DNA from: Cercis canadensis
Lineage: Eukaryota > Streptophyta > Magnoliopsida > Fabales > Fabaceae
Reading direction: 5' to 3'
Assembly (NCBI GenBank): GCA_003255065.1
Contig: QAOA01000252.1
Coordinates: forward strand, 1-64,000
DNA: 64,000 nucleotides
Below are positions 47,006-59,561 of the stretch, one piece after another. The notes beneath the pieces were generated by a model. It saw only the letters and a list, made by a program, of their open reading frames with translations, was not told the DNA's origin and did no database searches. Both the position numbers and the translations under genes were made by a program. The first letter of the stretch is position 1, and each line of letters opens with the position of its first letter.

Positions 47006-49289
47006 ACTACTTGTTTAAAGAGTAATGAATGATATATTTACATATTACTACTTGTTTTAAACATTCTTACCATTTGGTCTTGATTAAATATTTTCTTTAC
47101 AAATTTGACAAAATTCACTTAATTTTTAGAGGCTTATGCTTTTGTTTATTTAAAAAAAAAAAGTATGAAATTCATGTAATATTTACTCTTAATTGTAATT
47201 TTGGTCCTTTTATTTTGTCTAAATGAATTATTTAGTCTCTTCATTTTAATTTCAAGCAATTTAGTCATCATATTTATCAAAACATTGTAATTTTGTCTTC
47301 CACCCAAAGAGGATGTTTGATAGATGAATTCTTTTTAATTTTATGGGAATCTCAACTTAAAAATTAATCTTAAGTTTTTAGGTACAAGATTTTTTAAAAC
47401 ATAATATTCCCAAGAACTAACATTCCTAGGAAAGTTTTTTGGTTAACTTTCTTAAGAAAACATTTCCACCGGGGATGAGAATCCAAGATCTCCATGACTG
47501 TGAGTAAGGTTTTTAGATGTGAAAAAACACCGTTGACACTTGTCTTTCTCAAACACCCACCTCGATCTGATATTCTCCCTCTCCCTTTGCCACCATTAGA
47601 GCTCAAAATGCTGGAACCCAAAACTAAAAGTACTTGTTCTTGGCTTTCTCCTTTTTCGTTGGTCAAGCTCGCGGGAACACATTCCATCTCGGACTGGGGA
47701 CCCTATTTTTTAATATGCAAAGGTTAAGCAGAATGTTAGTGCTTCATGTTAATGTTCTCTCGTAAATTAACATATAATGTATTTACAAGAAAGAGAATGG
47801 AGAGTGAAAGAAAAAGCACACACGGCACCAAAGAACTAGCCACATTCTCTTCCAAGTTAGATACTCGTTAGCATAGAAGTTGCTTGGGTTTGTGAATCAT
47901 CTCAAGTTACAAGATATTTGCAATTCACTTTTCTTCATGAACTCGAATTTCATTTTCTTGTGTATTTTCTTTCTTCCTAGTTTTTATAGCAAGGACCAAT
48001 ATTTGATGATTTATAAATTGAAATTATTTTTAATAGGATTTACAAATAATTTCTTTTTAAATGAAATCATTTAATTTGTACATATAATATTGCTCCAAAT
48101 ATAGTTAAATTAGTTAATGTTAGGTCTTAAATCTAAGAAAAGAGTTCAACTCATAAGATTAATTTATTAAATAAGAACTTTTTTTAAATTTAAATACTAT
48201 TTTACGATTACTTGTAAAATTGATGTGAAACTTGTAAGAGTTGACTTTATCCATTGACTTGAGAACAGCAGACTTACAGCACCCATATGTGCAAGTCAGT
48301 ACCAACAAGAAAGAAAAAAGGAAAGAAAATTTTACATGCACAGCCGTGGATTTAGTCGCTAAATGACATCAAAAGTCATTGCCGTGTCTTTACTCTTGTT
48401 CGAGTCAATTGACAATGTTGAGCCCGGCACCTTTCTTACCCCCTTTTCTACGTCAAGAAATTGACTATCAAGTTGTGCCTCTCATCAGACGTTGATGCTG
48501 TTTTTAGCCACACAATTATCAAAAGGATGGCTAGTACTATTTTCACTGTAATTGGATGAGTTTGGAATTTTGATATCTTTGTGAAGATCTTAAAAAATTG
48601 AGTTACTTAATATGTATTAGAATATAATTTTTTATAAAATTTAAAAATAACACGATATAAAAAAAAAATATTACAACAAATATTTCAAGTTTATTTTTAA
48701 CATATTTTTTTTTATATTATGTTATTATTATATTTTATAAAAAATTATATATTCTAAAACATACTAAATAACTCAATTTTTCAAAATCTTTATAACAAAA
48801 TTAAATCTCACCAAATACCTTCAAAACTCTATCCAAAAAGAATAGGTGTAGAGCTACCCCTATAATAAAAGGGGATAGCGTAACCCTGGCGTTATCAAAT
48901 TTATGGGAATTGGTCCAAGTCATGCAGCCCCCATCCCAATTTATCAACAGTAGTCAAGTCATTGTTTACAGGAAACGACTAATGAGACCCACGAACCATA
49001 TATTAAGGTACTACAACAAATTACAATTACAACGATTTTTTAAGACTTGCAAGTCTTAATAATTGTCTGTTCCTACATTTTACATTTCAGAAAAACACGA
49101 AATTTCTGCAGCAAGAAAATGGTGAGTTTCTCAGATTCTTGTTTTCCTTCCTCTTCTTATCTTTGTTTCAACGAACTTGGTTGGATATCAAGGTTTTGTT
49201 GACTTCATCTATTTCTTCCTCTCTTCTTTTTTATTCTTGTAACCGTTATTGACATAACCTCTGCTATGAAGGTACATACAGTAGATCGC
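47006..49289. other. No gene seen; upstream region of the receptor kinase
   Basis: AT-rich. Contains a MITE (48530-48890). A short block at about 47820-47850 (ACACGGCACCAAAGAA...GCCACATTCTCT) recurs at about 59602-59632. Any kinase promoter should lie in 48900-49289; I saw no clear TATA box. Confidence 0.5.
48530..48890. mobile_element. Fold-back MITE, copy 2 (approximate ends)
   Basis: Two long inverted arms (GAAGATCTTAAAAAATTGAG...TTTTTTATAAAAT and ATTTTATAAAAAATTATATATTC...CTCAATTTTTCAAAATC) around an AT-rich centre. About 130-base stem on each side, non-coding. Confidence 0.7.
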
Positions 49290-50153
49290 ATGGACAGAGC
49301 ACCACAATATTGGATTCTTGCCTTCAACATATGGCTTGCCTTCATTCAGCTTTTCATTAGTTTTGGCAATCCCAAACTCCAGGAACATGTTGGAAGCAAA
49401 ATCAACAACAATGACGACAATCTTGGTTAGTAACTTAGTGCTGAAAGGCAATATATCATGATTCATGCATGGTAAGCTCAGGATCAATTAGGTTTAATTA
49501 TTATATTTTTACTTAGCTGAAGTTCCCTGTGTCTTGGTATTTCAGAATTCATCAGCATAGATTGTGGGCTACCTGCAAATTCCAGCTATACTGAGCCAAT
49601 AACGCACATAAATTACATTTCAGATGCCAGGTTCATAAATACTGGTGTAAGTAAGGATATAACAGCTGAACTCAAAAGGACCTATCTACAACAGATGTGG
49701 AATGTCAGAAGCTTTCCCGAAGGAATAAGGAACTGTTACAAAATAAACATCAAAAGTGGTTCTAAATATTTGATCCGGGTTAATTTTCTGTATGGAAATT
49801 ATGATGGCCTCAATTACTTGCCACAATTTGTGTTATAATCTAAAAGACTTTGAAGGTGTTTTGCATGCACAATAACAGTAGGAAGCAGAGAGGAGAAACT
49901 GTTCTACGTACATTGATTAAAGAAAACAGCCTATAAATAGGCTAATACATAATTGCTAATATAAAACTAATAGCTATCATGGAAATAGGCACTAGGCCCA
50001 CGTTAGGCTAATATAAAACTGCTAGCAATATAAAAGTGGGCACTATCCCACGTTTAAAAAACTAACTCCTATGACTAGGTAAACAAGCTAACTAAAAGCT
50101 AGGACAATGACAACCCACGTGCAGATTATTAAATTTTCTCAACAATCCCTCCC

Positions 50154-53100
50154 TTATACTGATGTTTCATGCATGACATGCAGTTTACAAACACCAAGTA
50201 GCTTCCTGAGCTTCTGAAATGCAGGAAACTTGAGAGGCTTGGTTAGAATATCAGCAATTTGGTCTTCACTTCTACAGTAAATGAGATCAATCTCTCCATC
50301 CCTTGTGAGATCACGCAAGAAGTGATACCTCACATCTATATGTTTACTTCGCCCATGGAAAACAGGATTTTTGGAGAGTTTGATTGCAGAGGTGTTGTCA
50401 CAAAACATTGGAGTGGGTCCTTGCTAGTTGAAGTGCATCTCTTCAAAAATTCTCCTTAGCCAAATGGTTTGACTAGCACATGCAGTTGTAGCTACGAACT
50501 CAGCTTCAGTAGTTGACAAAGTGACAATTGGTTGCTTCTTTGAACACCATGAAACAGCTGCTGAACCCATCATGAATACATAACCAGATGTGCTCTTTCT
50601 ATCATCAAAATCACCTGCGTAATCACTATCAGTAAAAGCAAGCAAATTTGATTTATCACCCTTCTTGAAGAACAACCCATATTCAATGGTTCCCTTCAAG
50701 TATCGAAAAATCCTCTTGGCAGCTAGAAGATGCATCTCTCTTGGGTGCTCCATGTACCTACTAATGTGACTTACAGCATGCATGATATCTGGTCTTGTTG
50801 CTGTCAAATACATTAAACTTCCCACAATTTGCTTGAAAACAGTATTTTCAACTCTCTTTCCTTCAGGATCTTTGATGAGTTTTAGACCCACTTCAGTTGG
50901 TGTGTTAACTGAATTACAATTCTTCATTTGAAACCTGTCTAAAATTTCTTGCACATACTTCTTTTGAGAAATAAAAATTCCAGTAGAAGACTGCACCACT
51001 TCAATGCCAAGAAAATAATGCATCATGCCAAGATCAGTCATCTCAAATTCAGCCATCATGGATTTTTTAAAACTTCCAAACATGGCTGTATTATTTCCAA
51101 TGTAGATTAAATCAGCTACATATAAGCAAACAATGAGCATTTTTCCTCCATCTTCAATCTTTATAAAGAGTGTATGTTCATAAGGACATTTTTGGAATCC
51201 TTCCTTCAAAAAATAAGTTTCTATACGATTATACCAAGCCCGTGGAGCTTGTTTTAATCCATATAGAGCTTTCTTTAACTTATACACTTTATGCTCATTG
51301 CCAAGTTTTACATAACCTGGAGGTTGATCAATAAATACCTCTTCTTTTAAATCTCCATGGAGGAATGCTGATTTCACGTCCAACTAGAAGATAGGCCATG
51401 AGTTTTGAGCTGCCATTGCAATCACCAGTCTAATTGTATCATGCCTTGCAACCGAAGCAAAGACTTTTTTATAATCAACACCAAACTCCTGCTTGTAGCC
51501 CTTAGCTACCAAGCGTGCCTTATGCTTGTCAACCTCACCATTCTCCTTCAGCTTTGTCTTGTAAACCCACTTTACACCGATTGTCTTTTGTCCATTTGGA
51601 AGATGACATAGTTCCCATGTATCATTTTTTTCAATGGCTGTAATTTCAGCATCCATAGCCTTTCTCCATTTTGGTTCTTTGACAGCCACTTCAAAAATGG
51701 TGGGATCACAATCTGAAAACAGAGCAAAATGTATAAGTGGATCATCACCTTGGTCAACTCCAGTTACCTCATAATTAGTCATCCATGCTGGTCTTCTTTT
51801 GACACGTTGAGGCCTTTGTGATTCAGCTGCAAGTGGGCTTTGATCAGCTATTGGAACATTTTGATTGACTTCCTCTTCTTGCTCATTCTTCATAGGCTGC
51901 TGCCCTTTCTCATCATCATCAAAATCTGCTAGAATATTTTCTTTAACACCATTTTGATTCCATGACCAGGTGTCTTTTTCATCAAATACCACATCACGGC
52001 TGATGACAATTTTCATGGTTCTAGGATTATAAAGTTTATAAGCTTTTGACTTATCACTAACACCAAGAAAAATGCATTTTTCTCCCTTGTTATCTAGCTT
52101 CCTCCTGTTCTCATCTGGAATATGGGCATAGGCAATACACCCAAAAAATCTGAAAATGATCTACATCAAGTTTCCTTCCGCTCCATGCTTCCTCCGATGT
52201 CATATTTTGAACAGCAAGTGTGGGACTTCTGTTCAATATATGAATGCTCCAATTAACTGCTTCAGGCCAGAAACTTTTTGGAATGCCACTTGTTGTCAAA
52301 AGGCTTCGCACCATATTCATAATAGTGCGGTTCTTCCTTTCGCATACACCATTCTGTTGGGGTGTATAAGCTGCTGTAAGTTGTCTCTTGATTCCATGAT
52401 TCTCACAAAAATTTGCAAATTCATGTGAGTTATATTCTCCACCACGATCCGTGCGAAGAACCTTTATTGGGTTGCCAACTTCTTTCTCAACAAGAGCTTT
52501 ATAGCTTTTAAAAGCTACAAAGGCTTCAGATTTTCCTTGCAAAAAATAAACCCATATCTTACGACTATAATCATCGATGAAAGTGATTATATATCTTTTA
52601 CCTCCATTAGAATGTGGTGTTATTGGCCCACAAATGTCGGAATGAACAAGCTCCAATGCCTTCTTTGCTCTCCAAGATTTTCCTTGTGGGAATTGACTAC
52701 GGTGTTGTTTGCTAACAACACATTTTTCACAAACTTGAGAAGAAGCTATAATTTGAGGAAGCCCTGTCACCATGTTCTTCTGTTGTAGTGTTCTCAATCC
52801 ACCAAAATTCAGATGTCCATAGCGAAAATGCCATAGCCATGCCTCATCTTTTAATTTTGCTGAGAAGCACGAATGAGTGGTGTTATGGAGATAAAGTGGG
52901 AACATACGATTAGTTGTCATGTTAACTTGAGCAATTAAGCCCAACTTTGCATCTTGAATCTGACATACTCCATCTTTGATAAAAATCTCGTATCCTTTTT
53001 CTTGTAACTGACCCACACTAAGCAAGTTGGTCTTTAAATCTGGCACAAAAAGAACATCAGCTATAGTGTAGGTAGAATTTCCTTTGGTTTGGATTGTTAC

Positions 53101-54234
53101 CTTTCCTTTTCCCATAACAGAAATTTTGGAGTTATCACCAAACTTAACAGAGCTGCGAAAGGATTCATCCAAGTCAGAGAATGCCTGCTTCTCTCCACAC
53201 ATGTGGTTGCTGCAACCAGTGTCTAAATACCACATGTTTTGTTGAGTTGCTTCCTTCACGTGACACACCATCAAAAGAGACACCTCTTCTTTCTTTTCTG
53301 CAAAGTTAGTTTGGTCTCCATTTTGTTTATTCAAATCAGTTTGACATTCTGATTTATAATGACCATACCTATGACATCTGTAACATTCAACATTGGACTT
53401 GTCTGCTGACTTTGATCAATAAGTTGTTGAATGATGGGCTCCACGTCCTCTGCCTCTTCCTTGAAATTGACTCTCTTGATTATGATTTTGTTGTTGGTTC
53501 CCACGATCATCGTTGTTTCTGCCTCCTCTACCTTGACCTCGGCCTCTTCCTCGTCCTCTATCAACTCTACTGTGTGTAGAATGATTTTCTGATAAGGCCT
53601 TCAATGCTTGTTCTTCTTTTTCTTCCTGGTTAATTTTCTACTCATGAATCACCAAAGAACTTTGTAATTCATCAATTGACAGTAAGCCAACATCATTAGC
53701 TTCTTCTATCGAACACGCAACAAAATTAAATTTTGGTGTCAAGGATCGAAGAATCTTCTCAACAATGAGAACATCATCTGTCTTGTCGCCATGGATTGGC
53801 ATCTTGTTAACGATTGCCATCGTTCTTGAAAAATAGTCTGTAACTAATTCTCCTGACTTCATTCGAAGCATTTCGAACTCCGAATGAAGTGCTTGAAGTT
53901 GCTGCCTCTTAGCCCTTGCTGTACCTTGGTACTTCTTCTTCATGGAATCCCAAATATGTTTGGCGGTGTCCTTGCAAATAATGGTTTCCAAGATTGAGCA
54001 ATCAATAGCTTGGAAGAGATAATTCTTTGCTTTAAGATCTTTTAGCTTCAGCCCTTCAAGCTTTGTCTTTTGCGCATCTGTCAGTACAACACCTTCTGCT
54101 GGTTCTGTTACTCCAGAAACAACAACCGTCCAATATTCTTTGGACCTCATGAAGTTCTCCATGAGCATACTCCAATGGTCATAGTGACCATCAAAGCGTG
54201 GAATGGCTGGCTGTACAAAACTTTCGGAAGTCAT
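50154..54234 (-). pseudogene. copia gag-pol of the inserted element (TNT1-94-like), defective
   Basis: One gag-pol frame in the order: gag (53638-54234, UBN2-type), an RG-rich stretch and zinc knuckle CYRCHRYGHYKSEC, protease DTGCSNHM, integrase with HxxxH-CxxC-like and DDYSRKIW motifs (52111-53334), reverse transcriptase (51384-52016 and upper part of 50424-51383), and RNase H to 50154. Lesions: TAG at 53638, TGA at 53416, a one-base frameshift near 52115, TAG at 51384 and TAG at 50424. The reverse transcriptase active-site motif reads YVAD instead of YVDD, so the enzyme would be inactive even without the stops. The element must have been copied by another source or have decayed since insertion. 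Confidence 0.92.
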
Positions 54235-54294
54235 CTTCTTTGCTGCTGCAGAATACTCAAAGACTACTGCTTTGATTTTCCAGGCCCAGTGGGA

Positions 54295-54306
54295 GCTCTG
54301 ATACCA
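54295..54306 (-). other. Primer binding site (initiator tRNA-Met type)
   Basis: TGGTATCAGAGC on the minus strand, one base after the 5' LTR end at 54308. Standard for plant copia elements. Confidence 0.92.
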
Positions 54307-54914
54307 CTGTTATAATCTAAAAGACTTTGAAGGTGTTTTGCATGCACAATAACAGTAGGAAGCAAAGAGGAGAAACTGTTCTACGTACATTGATTAAAGA
54401 AAACAGCCTATAAATAGGCTAATACATAACTGCTAATATAAAACTAATAGCTACATGGAAATAGGCACTAGGCCCACGTTAGGCTAATATAAAACTGCTA
54501 GCAATATAAAAGTGGGCACTATCCCACGTTTAAAAAACTAACTCCTATGACTAGGTAAACAAGCTAACTAAAAGCTAGGACAATGACAACCCACGTGCAG
54601 ATTATTAAATTTTCTCAACAATTTGATCTTCGTCTGGGGGCTAATTGGTGGGATACTGTAAATATAACTGATGCTTCTCGTGACAAAGTTTTTGAGATCA
54701 TACACATTCCCCCTCTTGATTATATAAGCATTTGTCTGGCTGATACAGGCTCTGGGAAACCTTTTATTTCCTCTATAGAGTTGAGACTTTTGCAAATTGA
54801 TTCTTATGTCACTCAATCTGGATCGTTGGCACTCTTCTTACGATTGGATTTAGGTTCAACCAGCAACCGAACATACAGGTGATTGCACTCTTCTTCCTTC
54901 TCATTTTTCTATTA

Positions 54915-55325
54915 GAAAGGCTAGCTACACCCCTCTAAGAAGGTGGTAGCGCTACCCACCTTAATGAAATGAGTTTGAGTGGGACTTACTCAGTTATTTT
55001 GGTGTTATTGCGAAGATTTTGAAAAATTGAGTCATCAGTATATGTTAGAATACATAGTTCTATATAAAATGCAAAAAGACATGATATAAAAAAATGTGTT
55101 AAAAAAAAATTTTAGTTTACTTTTTGACAATTTTTTTATATTATGTTGTTCTTACATTTCATAAAGAGCTGTATGTTTTAGTACACATTGAATGACTTAA
55201 TTTTTTGAGATTTTCATATTAACACCAAAATCACATTGTAAGTTCTATTGAATTTCACCCAAAATGGATGAGAGTAGTGCTACTCTTCTAAGTGGGTGGA
55301 TAGTATAACGCTTACCTTCTAATAT
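54915..55325. mobile_element. Fold-back MITE, copy 3, in a kinase intron (approximate ends)
   Basis: Inverted arms (GCGAAGATTTTGAAAAATTGAGTCA and TGACTTAATTTTTTGAGATTTTC) around an AT-rich centre. Same family as 48530-48890. It fills most of the intron between exons ending at 54878 and starting at 55357. Confidence 0.7.
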
Positions 55326-55417
55326 TCTAAGATGCTGAAAATGATATTTAATGTAGGTTCAATTATGATGATCGCGATCGCTTCTGGGAACCCTATCCCT
55401 ATAACAATGATTGGACG

Positions 55418-55551
55418 CAATTAAGTGTCCCAATTGCTGCTGTCACTATACAACAAAACGCTTATGATCTGCCGAAAGTTGTCACAATTAAGTGTCCCAA
55501 TTGCTGCTGTCACTATAAAGCAAAACGCTTTTGATCTGCCAAAAGTTGTCA
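55418..55551 (+). repeat. 67-bp tandem duplication in kinase exon 3
   Basis: Units 55418-55484 and 55485-55551 start CAATTAAGTGTCCCAATTGC. 67 is not a multiple of three, so the malectin-like frame shifts after the first unit. The second unit carries the frame that continues to 55902. The two units differ at a few bases. Confidence 0.95.
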
Positions 55552-58500
55552 TGAGCACAGCAGCTGCACCGTTAAATGCTAGTGCTCCTATGAAATTATG
55601 GTGGCGGTCCGAAAACACAAGTGACAAATACTATGTTTACATGCACTTTACTGAGCTCAAATTGTTAGCCAGGAATGAAACAAGATCATTCAAAATCATA
55701 AAGAACGGCGTCCTTTGGAATGAAAATGTTGTACCAGTTTATCTAGGCACAAACACTATATATAGCACGTCACCTTTCAGTGGAGAAAGAATTGAATTTT
55801 TACTTGAGAGGACTGAGAAATCAACCCTTCCTCCTATCATAAATGCCATGGAGGTATACACAGAAAAAGATTTCCAGCAATCAGATACAGACCAAGAAGA
55901 TGGTATGTCCTGAAAATATGATTTCTCAAAGCTAGTTCTCTGATTTAGATTAACATATATGAACTGAACTGTTCTTTACATTTTTCTCTACAATATCTCA
56001 AAATATTAGTTGATGCAATTACAACCATCAAGTCAACTTATGAGGTGACAAGAAATTGGCAAGGAGATCCATGTGGCCCGGTAGACTACCTGTGGAATGG
56101 ACTAAACTGTAGCTACGATGACCAAAAACCCCCTAGAATCACAACCTTGTAAATCTACGCCTTTGAAATTAGCATTAATTTTATAATATTTTTTGGCCAT
56201 ATTAATTTTAGCTTTAGGAAACTCGATTATTAACTAATACAGCTAATGGAAATGCAAACAGAGATCTATCTTCAAGTGGATTGAATGGGGAGATAGATCC
56301 TTCTATCTTCAAGCTCACCATGTTGGAGAAGTTGTAAGTACTTTTCAATCTCTCTCTAGGTCCACTGCATGATTGGATCATTTTCTTTATTTTTGAGTTT
56401 TTTTTTTTGTTTCTTTCTGCTTGCTATCAATGTTAATACCAAGTAAGGACAAATTGTTTGTTTCAGGGATTTATCAAATAATAGCTTAAATGGTCAGGTG
56501 CCTTATTTTCTATCCGAATTACAATCACTGAGGATCCTGTAAGTTTTTTTTATTTAATTGCCACAAGAAAAATTTAATCTTGTTGGTTGGAAATAGGAAA
56601 GTGTGTCATAGTTGCCATGTTTCTGCAGAAACTTAGAGAACAATAACCTTACAGGTTCACTTCCCTCTCAACTGCTTGAAAAATCAAACAAAGGTTCACT
56701 GACACTAAGGTATATCTCTTATTTACAGCCATGTATAATATCGCTATTCATGGTGGTGATCATTACTTTGGTGTTTTGTAATCTTTTGTACAATGACAGT
56801 TGAACATAATTCCTTTCTCTGACTTTCCATGCATTATAGTGTGAGCCAAAATCCATATCTATGTGAATCTCCTCCATGCAACAATGACAACAACAGTGCC
56901 AACAACAAAAACAGGAATATTATTATTCCCGTGGTATCATCACTTGGTGGGGTTTTGATCCTTCTGGTGGCAGTGGTAGCTCTCTTCTTGACCCTTAAAA
57001 GAAGAAAATCAAAATGTGAGGCTTCTGTCACAATATGATTGTAGTTTTGGTAGATGATATATATTAAAGAACCAAGTTCCTACCTGACCTGAAATTTTTC
57101 CAAATTCTGTTGTTATTCGTAACAGATGTCACAGAAGAAGCATATCTAAATGACACATCACTGCAAACCAAAAGACGACAATATTCATACTCTGATATCC
57201 TTAACATGACCAACAACTTCAATATAATTCTTGGTAAAGGTGGATTTGGAGTAGTTTACCTTGGCTATGTTGATGACACTTGTGTAGCTGTGAAGATGCT
57301 TTCTCCATCATCAGTTCAAGGTTATCAACAATTCCAAGCAGAGGTAAAGTTAGTGGATTCTGCACTATGAAGCTAAGCCAGAAATATTTATTTGTTTAGC
57401 ACTGATGTGAGCTTGAATTACAGGTTAAACTTCTGATGAGAGTGCATCATAGAAACCTGACTTCCCTTATTTGGTATTGCAATGAAGAAACAAACAAGGG
57501 GCTCATCTATGAGTACATGGCTAATGGAAACTTACAAGAGCATCTTTCATGTTTTTTTTTTTTTTCTTTCATAAATGAAATTTCTAATTAATTTTATGTA
57601 ATTCAGTTTCCAAATAATTATAATAATCTCAATATAGGAATTTTCTTGGACCAACTTTATGTTGAAAAAAATTCGTCAGTTTAAATTATCAAGCATAGAA
57701 AGTTATGGACCATTGTTCCAGTTGAAGACAGCAAATTAAAGTCGTTGACTTGGAAAGACAGACTTCCCATAGCAATGGATGCAGCCCAAGGTTAGCAAGT
57801 AAACTAAATTATTTATATGTAATTTCTGTTGTGTGTCTCAATAATGATATAATTTTGGTCTCAGGCTTGGAGTATCTGCATAATGGTTGTAAGCCGCCTA
57901 TAATCCATAGAGACGTTAAATCTACAAACATCTTGTTGAATGAACAATTCCAAACAAAATTATCTGACTTTGGTTTATACAAAATTATCCCAATTGAAGG
58001 GGAAACTCATGTTTCAACCGTTTTGTTGCTAGCACACCTGGTTATTTGGACCCTGAGTAACTATTTCCATTATCACCTTTATAATAATATTTATTTTTTC
58101 ATGGGAAAAAGAGAAAATCTAAGTGAATGTTTAGAATCAATATTTCCTGAAATGCTAATGACAAAATTGAAAATTATTGTATTTTGTCATGTAGGTACTC
58201 GGCATCAAACAAAATTACAGAGAAAAGTAATGTTTATAGTTTTGGAGTTGTTCTCTTGGAGATAATCACAAGTCAAGCAGTAACTGCAAGAAATCGTGAG
58301 AAGACTCACATAAGCAGTGGGTGAGATCCATGGTTGGTGAAGGAGATATCAGTAATATTGTTGACTCAAGGTTATGTGGAGATTTTGATAGTAGCTCTGC
58401 CTGGATAGCAGTTGAAGTGGCATTGGCTTGTGTGTCTCTAAACTCCAATAGAAGGCCAACCATGAGTGAGGTAGTGTCAGAGCTAAAGGATTGTTTGGCA

Positions 58501-58800
58501 ACAGAGCTATCTCAAACAAAACATAGTGGTGTTAACACAGGAGACCATGTTGAGGAGGTCAGAATGAATGTTCCTACGGAGTTCACTCCCCTGGCAAGGT
58601 AGTAGCATGCCACAGACACGACGAATATAATTAATAGCAGAGGTATATATATATATATATCACATCTCATCGAGTGGCATGTAATGTAAGTGTTCCATGT
58701 AAACTAGTTAAACACGTAAAACATATAATTGGATTGGATACTACTGATTTTCAAGGATAGAGATATGTATCATGCATTGCGGACACACTATTAGACTGCG

Positions 58801-59558
58801 TGTGTAGTAAGTTAGATAACAAATTCAGTTAGTCATTCTGTTAGTTAGTTAGCTTAGTTTCAATATGATTGGTTGAGTATTTACACGTCAGCTAGGTGCT
58901 TGGCTATATATGTACTTGTACTTTGTAAACACTGATTCATCAATACAGTTTATTTCTTCACATTCATTTTTTCTCTTCTTGATCATCTCTGGCATGATAT
59001 GGTATCAGAGCGACGCTCGCTGCTGTGAAGAATTCTGAAACTGTTTTCTTCTACTTGTTATCAATGGCGACTGGATCAGTGGAAGGCATGTCCAGCCCAT
59101 TTTTCTTGCATCCATCCGATTCCCCAGGGTTCGTTCTGGTTTCTCAGCATCTCACCGGAGACAACTACAATTCTTGGTGCAGGGCGATGAGAATGGCACT
59201 GATGGCCAAGAACAAACTCGGGCTCGTTGATGGCACGATTACACAACCTGATCAATCAGCCACTGCAATGTTTTTGGCCTGGCAGAGGAATAACAATTTT
59301 GTGGCGTCATGGTTGTTGAATTCAATCTCCAAAGAAATTGCTGCTAGTGTGATATATTCCAGTACTGCTACTGAAATCTGGAATGATCTTCAAGAAAGAT
59401 TTCAGCAACAAAATGGTCCATGGATCTATCAACTGAAGAAGGAGATAATTAATCTCACACAAGGGGCTTTGTCTGTTGGACAGTACTTCACCAAACTCAA
59501 AGGTATTTGGGAAGAACTGGGTGAATATAGGCCAATGCATTCTTGTACTGGGAAGAAC
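58801..59558 (+). mobile_element. 5' end of a copia element: LTR, primer site and gag start
   Basis: LTR about 58801-58995 with a TATA-like site (CTATATATG, about 58903), then the primer binding site TGGTATCAGAGC (59000-59011). Gag begins at an ATG at 59064 and resembles RE1-type copia gag (LTGDNYNSWCRAMRMAL, then IWNDLQERFQQQNGPWIYQLKKE). The gag frame stays open to about 59550 and then leaves the element. No protease, integrase or reverse transcriptase follows. Confidence 0.85.
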
Positions 59559-59561
59559 TGA
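59064..59561 (+). pseudogene. copia gag fragment
   Basis: About 160 codons of gag, ending in VGQYFTKLKGIWEELGEYRP and a few unrelated codons before a stop. Truncated, but no internal stop. Seen as the 5' remnant of an element deleted downstream. Confidence 0.8.

Larger units (their letters stand above)
49831..54620 (-). mobile_element. Full-length Ty1/copia element inside the kinase gene
   Basis: LTRs are 49831-50144 (314 bp, 3') and 54308-54620 (313 bp, 5'), TGTTATAATC...TCTCAACA, differing at only a few positions by eye. A perfect target duplication ATTTG lies at 49826-49830 and 54621-54625, inside the malectin-like coding exon. A polypurine tract complement is next to 50145. The near-identical LTRs imply a young insertion. 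Confidence 0.96.
49290..58602 (+). pseudogene. Malectin-like LRR receptor kinase (LRR-I family, At1g51880-like), disrupted
   Basis: Plasma-membrane receptor kinase with the exon layout of the LRR-I family. Exon 1 (49290-49425) encodes a signal peptide (WILAFNIWLAFIQLFISFG). Exon 2 (49546-54878 with the transposon) starts FISIDCGLP, the malectin-like domain. Exon 3 (55357-55902) ends that domain. Then 56010-56148 (NWQGDPCGP, LWNGLNC), LRR exons 56262-56333, 56467-56538 and 56629-56709, membrane exon 56840-57015, kinase exons 57126-57343 (GKGGFGVVYLG, VAVKML), 57424-57550, 57728-57790, 57865-58056 ([14 protein letters not shown]) and 58195-58602. Lesions: a 4.8-kb copia in exon 2, a 67-bp tandem duplication with frameshift in exon 3, an apparent 2-base insertion after HVSTV (about 58019), and a 1-base loss near 58314. 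Splice sites are mostly intact, so it was a real gene until recently. Confidence 0.93.

Noticed and set aside
47394-47727. Two opposing frames of 97 and 77 codons
   Set aside because: They overlap each other on opposite strands, neither has a known domain, and the region is a spacer.
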